The position numbers and the translations under genes are program-made. A stretch of DNA of 64,000 nt. Source: Burhinus oedicnemus. Its lineage: Eukaryota > Chordata > Aves > Charadriiformes > Burhinidae. The stretch is from the NCBI GenBank assembly GCA_008921705.1, contig VFFE01007500.1, positions 3,714,618 through 3,778,617 on the forward strand. The letters are read 5' to 3'. Of the stretch, positions 1 through 12,900 are shown in pieces. The stretch's first letter is position 1. Each line of letters begins with the position of its first letter. Below the pieces are notes generated by a model that was not told the DNA's origin, did not search any database, and was given only the letters and a program-made list of their open reading frames with translations.

Positions 1-2997
1 CTGAAAAAATATATATATAAAGAAAAAGACTTTTCCTTGTTAGTCACCTTCCAGTGATGTATAAACGCCCTGACAGATAATTATCGGTGATATTGATTCT
101 AACTAGGGCAGAAAATGAACAGGTGAGTGTGAAATAGAAAGTTATTTATAAAGATGTAATTGAAACAAAATCTATGCTGCAGGCTCAAGAGTTTAGGGGG
201 GAAAAAATGCCTTTGCCAATATGTCTTTGCTGTCTTCGCTGGTGTTTGGATGCTTCCTTGGGAGCAGGAAGGCCACTTCCCTGAAAACAACTGGTGCCAC
301 ATCCTCACACGGGTACCAGGGCAGGGGCTGCAAGGGGCCTGGGTGGGCAGAGTCAGCCCCCACATCCTATTTCCAATGCAAAAGCAGATTATCCTCTTGG
401 AGCTGAAGTGATTTATTATTCTTCTTCTGAAGCGCAAGGTTGATTTATTTTGATACTGATTTAATTTCCCCTCCATTTTTTGTTAACTGCTTTCTGCTGA
501 AACCTGGGAGTGCATTTCCAGCAAGCCTCCTTTTCTCCTCCCGTCTGCTAAGCAGGAGGGATGATTACTCCACGTCCCTGCCATCATGGCATGGGGGACA
601 GAGAGGGGACAGTGCAGGCGGCAGGCAGGGGGACGTGACTGCGCACGCCAGGAAAGCCACAGGAGCAGCCCTTTTAAAGGGGAGATCTGATTTGGCTATA
701 GAGCCATGGATGCTTTGTAAGCCGCATTTCTTGGGCCTGCTCTAGGCTGAAATAAATAGCCACCATGGCAAGGGCTGAAAATAGTCACGCAAAGCAGCCA
801 GAGAAAGAGATCCTCAGCCCAAGGCAGAGAGGTCTGGTGCAACGTCCATCAGCCTGAGTCAGTGCTTGCTCAACCATCTGCAGTGAGACATCAATGGCAA
901 GATGCATTTTAAAATGGAAAACAAACCCTTACTGTTGCAAATGTGGCTGTTGGTCCTTCTTGCAGTGCTGGGACATGGCAAAATGCCACCACCACCAGTG
1001 AGTCTCCTCTGGGCAGTGGCACCAGCCCCGCTTGCCTCTCCCCGTCTGGAGACCTGGTCCCTCTCAGGGCCATGTTTTCGTGTCCTACAGCCTAGGAGCT
1101 GCAAGTCTCGCCATTGCAATGCTGAAGCCCTTTCGCAGACGGAGCCCTCGCAGCTCTGCCAGGGGCCCGTGGGAGTCTGTGCTGCGGCTGCTGGCTCCAA
1201 GCGCTGGGCTCACTTTCTCTAGCAGCTCCGCACAGCTCCCTCAGCCGGGCCAAGACCTAATTTGCTGGCCACAGACTGGTGGTGGCGCTTGCTGGGGAGA
1301 GAAGGCTTCTGCCAATTTGTTATTAAATCACAGCGCTATTTATGCCAGCGTTAGGCTGTTTGGGGCTAAATGCACAGAAGAAGTTACGTACCCGGCTTCT
1401 GCCGTACAGCTCGGGGTGGTGGTGCAGGGAGAGGTGGGTTTTTGGGCAGGGCTCTTTTCTCACGGCTGACTTGCATCCTTGCCCCACTCAGCCTCTGTTG
1501 CTGCTGGCTTTATGGCTCCCCACCCTGCATGTACCAGAGGGAGAGAAGACCTCTGGGGCTGCACTTTTGGTTCTAGCAGATCAGGAACCACTGCAATGCT
1601 CAAGTCCTTTTGCTGCTTTGTCCCTTGGTGTCCACATCGCTCGTCTTCGCCCCACCTGGAACAACCACTTCTGACAAAGCTGCGACAGCGGAGAACTATA
1701 TATAAAATGAGCAAGTGGTCCCAGTTTGGTTCCCAGGATGCTGCCAGGCTTCTGGCTGTGAGGAGCTGAACTCTGGAGCATCGCAGGAGGTCACCTCCCC
1801 TGCCCCGGTGACGATGGTGAGGACAGCTACCTGAAGCCACATTCTGTAGTGGTGGTGGTGTACCTGTCCTCATGGAGAAAAAGGCTGCAGTTCCTCCAGG
1901 GCCATCAGTCTTTCAGGAGTGGTTAAAATAATGCAGAAAGGCTTATGAGCAGATGTGGTTCCTGCACTGCTTCTGCCAAGGCTCTGCTCCACAGACATCA
2001 GCTGTGGAGAAATGTTTAAACCGAGCTGCAGTGCCGTATGCCCGGTGTTTGTACGTAAACAGCTTCTAAAAGCATGAGGGGGAGTGTGTAGCTCTTTCAG
2101 AGCCGACCGGATGGTTCTCTCACTTGACATGTTCTCTTCTTGAAACAACATCACTTTGTTGAATTTTGTGGCTTTTTATGTGGAACAACATTAGCTCATC
2201 CAAGTCTGTGGTTTATTTGAAAATGAAATTCCGGTAAGCTTTTGTACCATCTGGCAATGTCCGACCGAATTGGGTTTAGGAAGAAACCACTGCACACGTG
2301 TGCACAAACACATACACACCAGCAACATTATAATCATCATAATCAGTAACTGCAGAAAGCTTGGCATCGCCAGGGCAAGGCGAGGGGGAGAAAACCAATG
2401 CCTGACTCATCTCCCAGCCATATGCCTTCCGTGGGGCTTGGTTTCTTCCAGCAGAGGGCATTTTGCAAGCCGTCCCTCCTGCGCCGCTTCTGCCCCTTCC
2501 TACTGTGGCAACGCCTTTGATGTGAACTTCCAAGTAGATCCAGATGTAAATCAAACACAGCTGGGTGAGCTGCAAGACGGCATGCCGTGTCAAATTCACA
2601 GCTGCTGTCAGGTCATCACACTGATTTCAAAGGAGCAACTCTGATTTACACCAGCTGAGAACCTGGCCAGACATGTTGAGGAGGGACTGAAGTGTATAGG
2701 AGAGGTTCGGGGCTGGGATGGTGGCTTCTTGGTTGCTCCATGCAATAGATGAAGTGGTTCTTCAGGTGGGACCAGCCCTGGATTCCCTCCTAGCTCCTCT
2801 GGTCCAGGCAGGTAGAGGGCCACATGGCAAATTCTTGACATCTTGTCCATCCATTGCACCCTTTCTCTTCTACTCCTCCCACATCTGCATATGTAGAAGC
2901 CTGAGACTGGAAAAGCTGAAAGGAGAGAAAATGTGGCCATTACCCAGGTACACAGGAGACCACCAAGCATCCATCTGTCATCTTCTCCCCTGCAAGG
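1..2997. other. intergenic DNA, no gene recognised
   Basis: This non-coding DNA lies beyond the inferred 3' end of ITPR2. Open frames on both strands are short, overlap each other and resemble no family I know. A TATA-like run (atatataaaatgag) at about 1697 has no gene after it. In other amniotes SSPN lies downstream of ITPR2 in tail-to-tail orientation, but I find no sarcospan-like membrane exon here. Confidence 0.6.
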
Positions 2998-3299
2998 GAT
3001 GTTGCTGATCTCTTCTCCCTGGTATCCAGTGACAGAGCTCATGGGAATGGTTCAAAGCTGTACCAAAGGAGGTTTAGACTGGACATTAGGCAGTATTTCT
3101 TTACCGAGAGGGTTGTCAAACACTGGAACGGGCTCCCTACAGAGGTGGTCGATATCCCAAGCCTGTCAGTGTTTAAGAGGCATTTTGACAGTGCCCTTAA
3201 CAACATGTTTTAACTTTTGGTGAGCCCTGAATTGGCCAGGCAGTTGGGCTAGATGATCATTGTAGGTCCCTTCCAACCGAAATGTTCTATTCTGTTCTA
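2998..3299 (+). mobile_element. CR1 LINE fragment, 5'-truncated
   Basis: The segment starts near ctcttctccctggtatccag. It has the CR1 stretches gaggtttagactggacatta, gttgtcaaacactggaacgg and tagatgatcattgtaggtcc. It ends with the ttctattctgttct type of short 3' repeat that marks CR1 ends. It represents the last part of the reverse-transcriptase ORF and the 3'UTR. Only the 3' about 300 bases are present, the usual outcome of incomplete reverse transcription. The fragment carries many substitutions, so it is an old insertion. Confidence 0.93.
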
Positions 3300-4281
3300 A
3301 GAGTTTTGCCTAATCTCTGTCAGGCTTCCCCCTTCTTCCACACTCAGCAGCTCACAAGCCTGTATTAAATGTGCATGATGTCTGGGGCAAGGGAAAAGCA
3401 ATGGTAGGGAATGTGAGGTGCCAGTTAGGACATGTAGGACCGTTTACTGTGGGAGCCAAACACAAAGTCCACTGGAGCCAGTAGGCAAATTTCCACTGAC
3501 TCCAGCAAGCACAAGGTCTCTACACACATTCACCTCTATAAACTGGAGGACAGGGGAAAATATAGGTATTAGCTTTAAAAGAATCTTAAAATATAGCAGA
3601 GATCTGCTTTTGAGAAAAAGCAGTGGAAAGCTAATGGATGAGCTCTGCTGGTGAGCCAGTGCCACTAAAAGACTTCAGACCTGTGGAGGTCATAGGTGCT
3701 GCCCTGTCTAAGGGGACTATTTCCAGCAGCAGCAGCTTCATTTTTGTATCCCAGTTTGTAATTGCATGAACAGGACTTTTGATGGAAATTATCGTAGACG
3801 TATCCATTCAAGATGCACTATTGGTTTTCAATCTGCATCACATGCATTTAAAATTTGCATTTAAAATTTGTGCACCTGAGAGTATTTTTTTTCCCTGAGC
3901 TGGACATGAAGAGAAACCAGTGACCCCAAGGAAGGCAGAGGATGGCAGAGGACTGTGAGATGCCCACAGCCCCAGCCTGACAGGGGCTGTTCTTGCCTGA
4001 CCGGTGAGTCCTGGCTCCTTCCTCCATATCAGGTCACCGACACAATGTCGTCCCCTGCCCAGACTATAGCTGCTAATAAAATCAGGAATTTGGTTCACCT
4101 GAGAACATCTCTTAGGTTCCTGATTGGAAAAATAAAATAAAATCAATTCCAGCGGCAAGGGCTTTTAACCGTGGAAGTGTTTCTAAAAGGTGGCCCCAAT
4201 GAGGTGCTGCACTGGCTGGGCAGTGGACAAAAATCTGATACGCTGTGATAATCCTGCTCTAATTCTTTTTTTACAAGGATT

Positions 4282-4321
4282 TTATATATATATATATGTG
4301 TGTGTGTGTATATATATATAG
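4282..4321. repeat. compound (TA)n(TG)n(TA)n microsatellite
   Basis: About 40 bases of alternating pyrimidine-purine sequence: a TA run, a TG run of about six units, then a second TA run. It is likely polymorphic in length. Confidence 0.9.
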
Positions 4322-4965
4322 TTTTGCCTCTGGCATATGCTGTACTAGCATAGCAGCTCTTTAAGTACCATGTTTTCCAGCGTACATCCGAGTGACAGCA
4401 CCTAAAAACAGCAGCTGTTGTATAAATAAGGCTGGCGCTTCCCCTGCAAGCACCGTGATGGCAGCGGGGAGCGGGGCCGGCACAGCCCGGGGCAACAATG
4501 TCCCTGCCCCGGATGGATGGTGACGAAGCAGGGGATAACCCTCAGGGCAGCCTCGGTCACCACCAACCTCCCTTCCACGTCACGCCATCCATCACAGACT
4601 GTCACCTCCCCGGGGCAGAGTCTGCTGCCTCTGTGCTCTTCATCACCAGCGGTGCTCCCCGTCACTGCCCTCCTGTAATGCAGCAAATGGGTGGAAAGAA
4701 TAACCAGTCTAAAATATGAATTTGTGGCATCTTATGGTTATTTTGCCGATGCTGTGTATAAGGATTAAGGTAGCCCTTGTTTCAGAATGATGTAAGCTGT
4801 ATCTTAATGAGCAGCTTAATTGTTTTACTTCGCAGGAGATGGCCAATAAAGTATTAAGAAGCCAAATTTGACACTTGATTTCCTTTAATATTAAAATGCA
4901 AAAGTCTGATTTGTATTGCCTGCAGATTTGCTGTATCTCAGCATGCAAATACTCCTGAATAATTT

Positions 4966-4986
4966 AGGCTTTCTTTAAGAAAGCCT
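4966..4986. repeat. 10-bp inverted repeat around one base
   Basis: Arms AGGCTTTCTT and AAGAAAGCCT are exact reverse complements around a single T. No associated gene or element is seen. Confidence 0.7.
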
Positions 4987-6378
4987 GCGATATACCTAGA
5001 AAAGATTAATATTCAACAGACTTCCATCATCTAAGTAAACACTTTTTTTTTTTTCTAAAACTGTACTGAATTCTCATAAATTCCCTTAATGGGACAGAAA
5101 CCATCCTGGCTCTTGTTCCTGAGGTTTGTCTCTGCCTCAGTTTATTTATTCAGCAGGACAACTTTGCCTGCATAAGGCTTAAGAATGTTTGACCCCTTGA
5201 AAGGACATGAGGGGATGTTCTTCAAACACTTACCCAGACCCAAAAGAAAATGAAAAAGAGGACAGCAGGAGAAAAGCTGGCATTGCAGTTCATGTTTGAA
5301 TTTGTAGGAAGAAGAGACAGCCATGCCACATTGTCATCCCTGGGCGGATATGGCTTTGCTCATACGCTCGTTTGCTTTGGTGGTCAGGAGCGGTGTGAGG
5401 ACTGATGGTCACTGTGGCACTTTTAGGCCATACATCGCATATACTCGTAATTTTCTGCACATCGTAACAGGGCAGTCAGGTACCAGGACTCCCACATCTC
5501 CATTTGCACAACAAAATTCACTGAAATATAAGAAAGACAACAGAAATGTACTGCGCTTCAGGCTCAGGTATCAGAAAAAAACCCTTTCGCCCTGATGCAC
5601 CTGCACCTGGTATACCCATAAGAAAGATGATGTGAGATGGTGTCAGGAAAGGTGTATGATTTACCCATAACAAAGTGGGTACAAAAAGAATGGCCAGACT
5701 AGGATTATAAAATAAGCAACACCTTTGAAATGGGTGTCTCTACCCATAAACCAAGAATTTCTCATTGGAAACAACCAGAGCAAAGTAAAAATGGGCCTTG
5801 GTTGTGAATTTTGGCAGAAGTTCAAGCCTTCTTCTGAGGTGGTCTGACCAGGTGGCTCAACCCACCTTTGTGTTTTGAACCCAGAGCTCAGCTTTCTGCA
5901 GGTCGGGGTGTGTTTGGCTATCGGCCTTTGGCTTGCACACCTTTTGGGTTCACAGCAGGCCTGGCAAAGGATGAATTTCAGAGTATGAAGTCACAGAGGT
6001 AGACATCAAGTCACAGCGGGGGAGAATTACTCTCTCAAAACTATTATTCTAAAACTAAATGTCCAAGACATTGATCATTATGGAAGGCAACTGTAAAGGA
6101 TGGAGGGAATGAATCGCTTATTAGAAATTATATAGTCACATAGGAAAATTCCAGGCGAGCGGTTCTGATATAAATGATGCTGCTCAGCACTTTTCGGAGA
6201 AGCAGCCAAGTTTCCTTAACTATAGGCTGACTCAGATCATCTTCAGCCTCAGTATCAGGCAGTTAGGACACAATGCCTGTTTGGAGAACCCAAAATTCCC
6301 CTGTAAAAGCAACAGTTAAACCCTCTGCCACCTCCTAACAATCCTTGGTAATTCAAGACGTTTCTTTCCCAGGGCAGG

Positions 6379-6968
6379 TGTCATGGTTTCGTCTGGGTTG
6401 GGGTTGACTTTCTTGCTAGCAGCTGGTGTAGTGCTATGATGTTTTGGATTTGGGATGAGAATAGTGTTGGTAGCGCACTCATGTTTTTGGTTGTTGCTAA
6501 GCAGTCAAGGCCTTTTCTGCTCCTCACACCTCTCCACTAGCGAGTAGGCTGGGAGGGCACAAAAAATTGGGAGGAGACACAGCTGGGACAGCTGACCCCA
6601 ACTGACCAAAGGGATATTCCATACCATATGACATCATGCTCAGTCTATGAAGCTGGGGGAAGAAGGAGGAAGGGAGGGGACTTTCGGAGTTACGGCATTT
6701 TGTCTTCCCAGTTAACCATTAGGCGTGGTGGAACCCTGCTTTCCTGGAGATGGCTGAACACCTGCCTGCCGATGGGAAGCAGTGAATTAATTCCTTGTGT
6801 CACTTTGCTTGCGTGTGCTGCTTTTGCTTTACTTATTAAACTGTCTTTTTCTCAACCCATGCGTTTTCTCTCACTTTTACTCTTCCGATTCTCTCCCCCC
6901 ATCCCAACTGGGGGGAGTGAGAGAACGGGTGCGTGGTCCCAGTTGCTGGCTGGGGTTAAACCACAAGA
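6379..6968 (+). mobile_element. solo LTR of an endogenous retrovirus (avian type)
   Basis: About 590 bases begin TGTCATGGTTT and end ggctggggttaaaccacaaga, the end form of a common avian LTR family. Near the 3' end are ATTAAA (6835-6840), the stretch actgtctttttctcaaccca, and a C/G-rich ctccccccatcccaactgg segment, in the order expected for that family. The flanks gcagg (6374-6378) and gcatg (6969-6973) look like a 5-base target duplication with one change. No internal viral genes are present, so this is a solo LTR left by recombination between two LTRs. The terminal CA has mutated. The exact subfamily is not assigned. Confidence 0.85.
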
Positions 6969-9900
6969 GCATGACTCCATGGAGACAGCAAATCCTTCCT
7001 GCCAGTGTGCCCAGTGTCCCCTGGTCTGGGTGGGAGGGGGCAGCCTGGCAGCGGGTTGAGCTGGGTGGGAATTAGGAAGGACTTGAAATGAGGGGTCAGA
7101 GGGAGTCTGCAAAGTGCAAAACTACTGTTAGTCTTTATTTGGAGAATGCTTGCTTTCGTTTGGACATAAAACTGGTTGTGAGAAAAGGGAATTTGGACCG
7201 AAGTGGTGCTGAGGGGTTTGTTTTCTCTCCCTTAGCCAGTGAGTGTGAACATTGATGTTTCCGCAGCTGTGGGCAGGCAGCAGGGGCAGCGAGCTGCTGC
7301 CGACAGTCACGTTTCCATACGCTCTCACAACTGGAAATATTGCCTCCGTGTTGTTTCCAAATCACCAACATCAGAGGGTAATTTGAGCATCTCATTAACG
7401 CTAAAGGAAAATGCCTACATAAAAATCATGCTTCAGCAAAATGCTTCATCAGAGCTCCATCGCTCTCGTTGGTCTATCCCGTCCGAGATGTGGAGGCACC
7501 TCATTCCCTCTGACTCGGATGCCTGCCAGGACCCCCAGCACCTCTGGGGATGCAGGTCCCACTCCCAGCTCTGGCACACATGGGGCCAGCGATGCCCCAG
7601 CTCCCCTTGGGCCCACAGTGGCCAGTGCACCTGGACAGCCCCTGGGAAAGTTGATGTCCAAGAGCACACGCTCCTCCACCTATTTTGGCTCCATTCAACC
7701 GTGGGATAAAACAACCACAGGTGTTTTTCCAATCTGTGTCCCTTGTCTTGACATTCCCATATGACAGGAACCTGTCGAAAGCACTTGAGTCTTTATAGGT
7801 CCTGAGCATCACTATTTTTCCTGGCTGGGGGTATGAGGCAATGGATGGGAAACTCTGCATGAGCCACCACCAATGGAGGTTTAAAGAAAGAAAAGTCTGT
7901 GGGAGCGTTTTGGAAGCCAGGGCTTGGTATTTCATTGAAGTGTGGTGCCTGACAGGAAGGATATAAACACAGCCATAAAAGAGATCCCAATGTCTAGTCC
8001 CTTCATTTCAAATTGCAAAGTCGGTAAGGAAGTATCTTCAATCAAGTGACAGCTCGTTCCCATACTGTAATTAAATTTGAAGCTCAATTACTATTGTATA
8101 AGTCAATGGCATAGACAGGATTATTACAGGAAAGTCCCCAAGGATGCCAAGACTGGTACAGAGAGGTGGAAGGGAGACTTCAATGTGGGCTTTTATGGCT
8201 GTGCTATAAAGATGAACGCAGCCCGGGCTGGGTCCTGCTGCTGGGCTGTGCTGGTCCGGCTGGTCCTGGGCTGCACCCCTCAAGGCGCTCATCAAGCATC
8301 AGTCAGGCAATTGCCAAAAAAATCGCGTCTCCTCCCTGCAAAGGGAGGTGCAAAGCTGCATGCAAGTGGGTCTTAGCCTTGAGAAAATCAACGCAAGCTG
8401 CACATCAGCTTGTGGGGCTGGAGCAGGCACTGCTCCCCGCTACCTCTCTGGATCGTGCCCTTACCTGGCTGCCCTTTTCCGTGCCCAAGTGTGGCTGGGC
8501 GCTGCCAGGCGGCTGTAGCTGCGGGTGGAAACTCCAGCACGAACGTGCACTCGCATGCTATTAGCTTATTAGCTTGACGGGTTGCTGAGCACTTCTTCTC
8601 CCCCTGGGAGGATGGTTTCTCCAGCTGTGGCAGAAGCGCACAGCCACGCCGGGCTGTGCTGGGGGGGCGGAGGGAGGCAAATCCCCGGCATTGGCACCGG
8701 CAGGGCTGAGGGCCTCCCGGGATGAAGGACCACCCCTCCCCATCGCTCCCTGAGGCCAGGGTCGGACACGTCTGCTGGTGTCCAGCTTGCAGCTGTTTTC
8801 CCTCGGCTCATCTCTAGTTACTGCCCGAGAGCTTCACTTCATCCTCGCGGCTTCCAAGTCCCTCAGCTGCTTCTCCTGTTTGTACTGAAGGAAGAGAAAA
8901 GGGACCAAAGCCTAAACTGTGTGTTCCCACTCCAGGGGACAAACAAGAAGAGTATCATCACGTTTGTTTGGCTTGTGTTTCATGAAATAATTAAAAAAAT
9001 AGCTTAAGTTTTGGAGAACCTGGGTGGTAATCCTAAACACGGGGGTTCGGACGGCACGCTGCCGGGAGGGCGCAGCGACCGTAACCGGCTCAAAGCCTCA
9101 GCGCAGCGTAAGCGCTGGGCACTTTTGGCCATGGTGCACTTGTCGTTGGAAAGTGGGGATGCGTTTTTTCCCCCATTTGAATTTGTTCATGAAGTTCAAA
9201 AGAAAACGGTGCCTCTAAGCTGCCAATAGATAAGTCTAAGATAATGAATATATTTTTCACCAAAAAAACTGGTACTGATGGAATTACTGCTCACACGCGG
9301 AGAAATCCCCATTATAATGCAATCCAGAAATTACATTATAGTTTTCTTTCTTAAAAAGAGAAAGGTATCTTTCCTTTATCTCTCCTTGCCAAGTTATGTT
9401 CTGTTACGAAGAAGTTTCTTGCCCTTGTCTTTCCTTTCTAGCTGCCTGTCTGTGTTCCAGGTGTCACAGCTTCACACTTGTGTTTCTTTCCCGCTCCGCA
9501 TGAAGCAACTCCATGATTGCACAAAGCAACAGCTTTTCATAAGCCCTTTACCCTCCTGCTTTGAGGTTCCAGCATGGGACACTGTGGAAAGCCTGCTGCT
9601 GAGGCTTTCAGTGGGAGTCATGGATTTGACCAGCTGCCCACGACCAGCCAACGTGACCACAAGCTTTACCACACCACCGCTGGTGCTCAGTGGCCAGCAG
9701 CACGGCATGCTCCATGCCCTGCTTTCTCTTCATGCGTGCCGGTAGGCACACAATGATGTCCCCCGGTGCTGGGCGCACATCCTATGGACGTGGGCTTATG
9801 CTCCAAAAGTCTTTTCTTCTCCGAGCGGAGCAGCAGCAGCAGCAGCGACTGCTGCAGCTTCTCCTTGCTGTGCTGTCAATGGACTTTGGTCTCAGTGCTG

Positions 9901-12900
9901 GGGATCACCTCCAGGCACGAGAAACCAGCCCAGGCCCCATTGTCTCCTCTGCACTTCATCCGCCGCCAAGGAAAGTGCCAATTAGTGCCAGCTGTGCTGG
10001 ACTCCTTGTTGCAGGGCCGAGAGGGGGCCTGGATCCGGCCCCCCTCTCTTATTTTCTCTGTGCAGCATCTTACTCTCTGAGACTGCCCATTGATGTCCAG
10101 GGACTTCTTAAAAAAAAAATTAAAAAATCCTTTCTTAGACAGCTTGATGTTCAGTGCCCTGTTTTATTTCATATGTTTGAAATAGAATAGATGATTATTA
10201 AAATAGAGCAATGTGGTAATAACTCCCCATACTATGAGGATGCTGAGGAGCCAGAGCAGCCTGGCTTGGGGGATTTGCAGCCCTCTTGCCCCTCTGCACT
10301 TACTGGTCCCATGGCTGCTTTCTGAGTCCAGCACAACCGGCAGGAGAAAATCAGGAAGGGTCTCCTACAAGTAAGTACTTTTGGGTTTCAGACGGTTGCC
10401 AGGGTCAGGGTGCCACCAGAGTAAGCTGTCTGAGATGTCACCGAACAGCAGCGGCACATTTCTCAGCACAAATTAGCTTGTTTAGCCATGATTCCCAAAT
10501 GATGGGCAGCTTTGCTTGGGTTTAAGCCATCCCACAGGACTGGGCTGGTTAATATATGCCCATCCTCTCACGACTGGCATGCTGGTAAGGGGGTGTGCAG
10601 GTGTGTTTGAGCCTGATGTGGGACATCTGTCCTCCTGTGAGATGTCACTCTCAGCCTTGAGGTGCACCGGGGTGTACTTTGGCACCAGGACACCATGCCT
10701 CCCTCAGGGCCATCCTGCCCCGCTGGGGCTGCCAGCAGGTGAGCAGGACTCGGGTGATGCCTCTGCAACCTGGGATGGTTTGAGCTGAGGCACAAGCTAG
10801 TCCTATTCCTAACAAGAGGCAACTTACCTTCAGGGTCACAGCGCAGGGCTCTGCACGGAGTCAGGCAGAAAAGCTGGAGGTGGAAAGATTCTGCAATGGA
10901 GCAGGGCACAAAGCAAATGATTTTTTTTCTGAAGCCGTCGCTTCAGCAAACAAATGGCTTTCCCCAACCTGTCAGTAATTCCCAGGTGCCAGTCAGCTCT
11001 TCTAGATTCACGAATGGCATGTGGAAAACACCTTAGCCAGTCATTTAGCCATAGCGTATTCGCAATTTATAGCTTACTTCCTTAGAACCCTGCTAAGTCA
11101 TTAAGCAGCCTTGTGGTTTGAGCAAAGGTTTAGGAGCCAGGAAAATCTGGGATGAGTCATTTGCTCACGCACTGGTGACCTGAGCAAATCAGTTGACCTC
11201 CTTGTGCCTCGGGCTGTGAGACCGGCCACCAGGAGCCGGCTCCCCTGCAGAAGTCAGGGGCTTGCCTGGCTCCGGCCAAGAGCAAGACCCCGGCCCCGGT
11301 GGCAAAGTGCAATGCACGGCCTGGGTGTCCCAGAGCCAGGACCCTGCAGAGCTGCAACCGTTCAGGCTCCCTTGGCGGGGGTGCCAGCCTCAAGCCCTTT
11401 GAAAGCCAGGGAAAGACTCCCAGAGATTTCAGTGCGCTTCAGATCAGGACTCGCTCGCGTCCCTCCAGCGTCTGTCTGGCTTTTGAATAGCTCGTATAAT
11501 AAGTTATAAGTGACAATTAAAACATAAAATGAAGAGGGGACCAGATGGCTCCAGGCAACATTTAAAAATACCAAGACTATTTCTAAATGCAGATCACCAG
11601 ATCCAAAACAGCCCTGGGCAGACTTAGCTGAAGGTTATTTGCTGGCCTGGCTGAAAGGACATGTGTGGTCTCCATCAGTTCTCAGCAGATGCTGTTAAAA
11701 TGACATTTGCTGGCAAAGGCAGGATGGAGGCCCAGGACTTGGGCAGTCCTGAGGACACAGACCTTTGCTTCTCTCTTTTAAGGGGGTTGCTGAAGGCTGT
11801 TGGGTGAGCAGTGAGAAAGGCAAGTTGGATTGATGTCCCTGTTTCACCCTGAAGAAGGTGAAGTGCTGTGCTGCAGGTTGGATCGGGGAGAGGAGCTGTG
11901 TGATGTCCTGACTTCCCAACCATCTTCTCCTAAGGATGTGGCTGCTCACACTGTGGGTATTATTGCTGTGGATACCTACCACCAGCAGTGACAGTGCTTT
12001 GATCCCTTCCCTGCCACCTTAGCTGACGTAACTTCTGTCTCCAAAAGTTTGGTCAGATGGGAAAAATTACAGGGACTCCATAAGATAATTCATCACTTGG
12101 CTGGGGAAACTGTGCCTGTGAACCTCTGGCTGAGGGAAGGCCATTGGAAAGCAAGTTCTCACCAATAAAACTAGGGAAAATGAAAGGCATTTCTAGAGAA
12201 AAAGAGGTGATCTGGCACCACAATACCTGCCTAGATTCAGTGCCAGTGCAGCTGAGCCACATTCAGCCCATGAGGCAACTTTGTGCATGTCCTCCTCGCC
12301 TTGGAGGCGATGGGCCTGGTGGGGAGGTGGGCATGGGTCTGCCTCCATAGGTTTGGCGGCCAAATGCCCCAGCCACCAGGCAAGGCCAGGTGCTTAGAGA
12401 TGCAGCCTGCTATTACGATGTTCGTGCTGCAGAATAAGCTTCACATCCAGGGATTGCATTAGACTGGATTCCCCTCTCCAGAAGAGATGAAAACCAGCAT
12501 GGCTCATGGGGAACCAGGTTTGCTTGACCTGCATGTAGCACTTGGGCTGAAGTTTGAGCCAGAGGAGAACCAGCTAGCAGATACACCCCATGTCTTACTC
12601 ACATGAAGACTTCCAAGCTAGGTTAGCTACGTTTACCAGCTCTATGCCACACCTTACAGAGGAGCAGATGGATAAAACTCTATGGCCTGCACTATACAAG
12701 ATGTTTGAGTAGATGATTACAATGGCCACTTCGATCTTTCTAATTAATAGTTCCATTTTGCCATGTTAAAAATAAGCTTGACTATAATTTGCTTTTGCTT
12801 TTCTTTTTCATCTCTTGTACACGCTTCCACCTCCTGCTTTCAGCTGAGCCCGGAAGCAGAAGTATCACGTTACTATGAGAGAAGCTAGTTTTGTGGTATT

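Larger units (their letters stand above)
3300..6378. other. intergenic DNA with a microsatellite and a short palindrome
   Basis: No gene is recognised. The segment contains a compound TA/TG repeat near 4282-4321 and a near-perfect palindrome at 4966-4986. The rest is unremarkable mixed-composition DNA. Confidence 0.6.

Noticed and set aside
8150..8815. Overlapping open frames on both strands with Cys/Gly/Pro-rich products.
   Set aside because: The local G+C content lowers stop frequency on both strands. There are no splice-linked neighbours, no domain and no conserved motif.
11200..11510. GC-rich patch that might be a CpG island or first exon.
   Set aside because: Few CpG clusters, no recognisable start exon, and open frames on both strands. 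It is the same composition effect.
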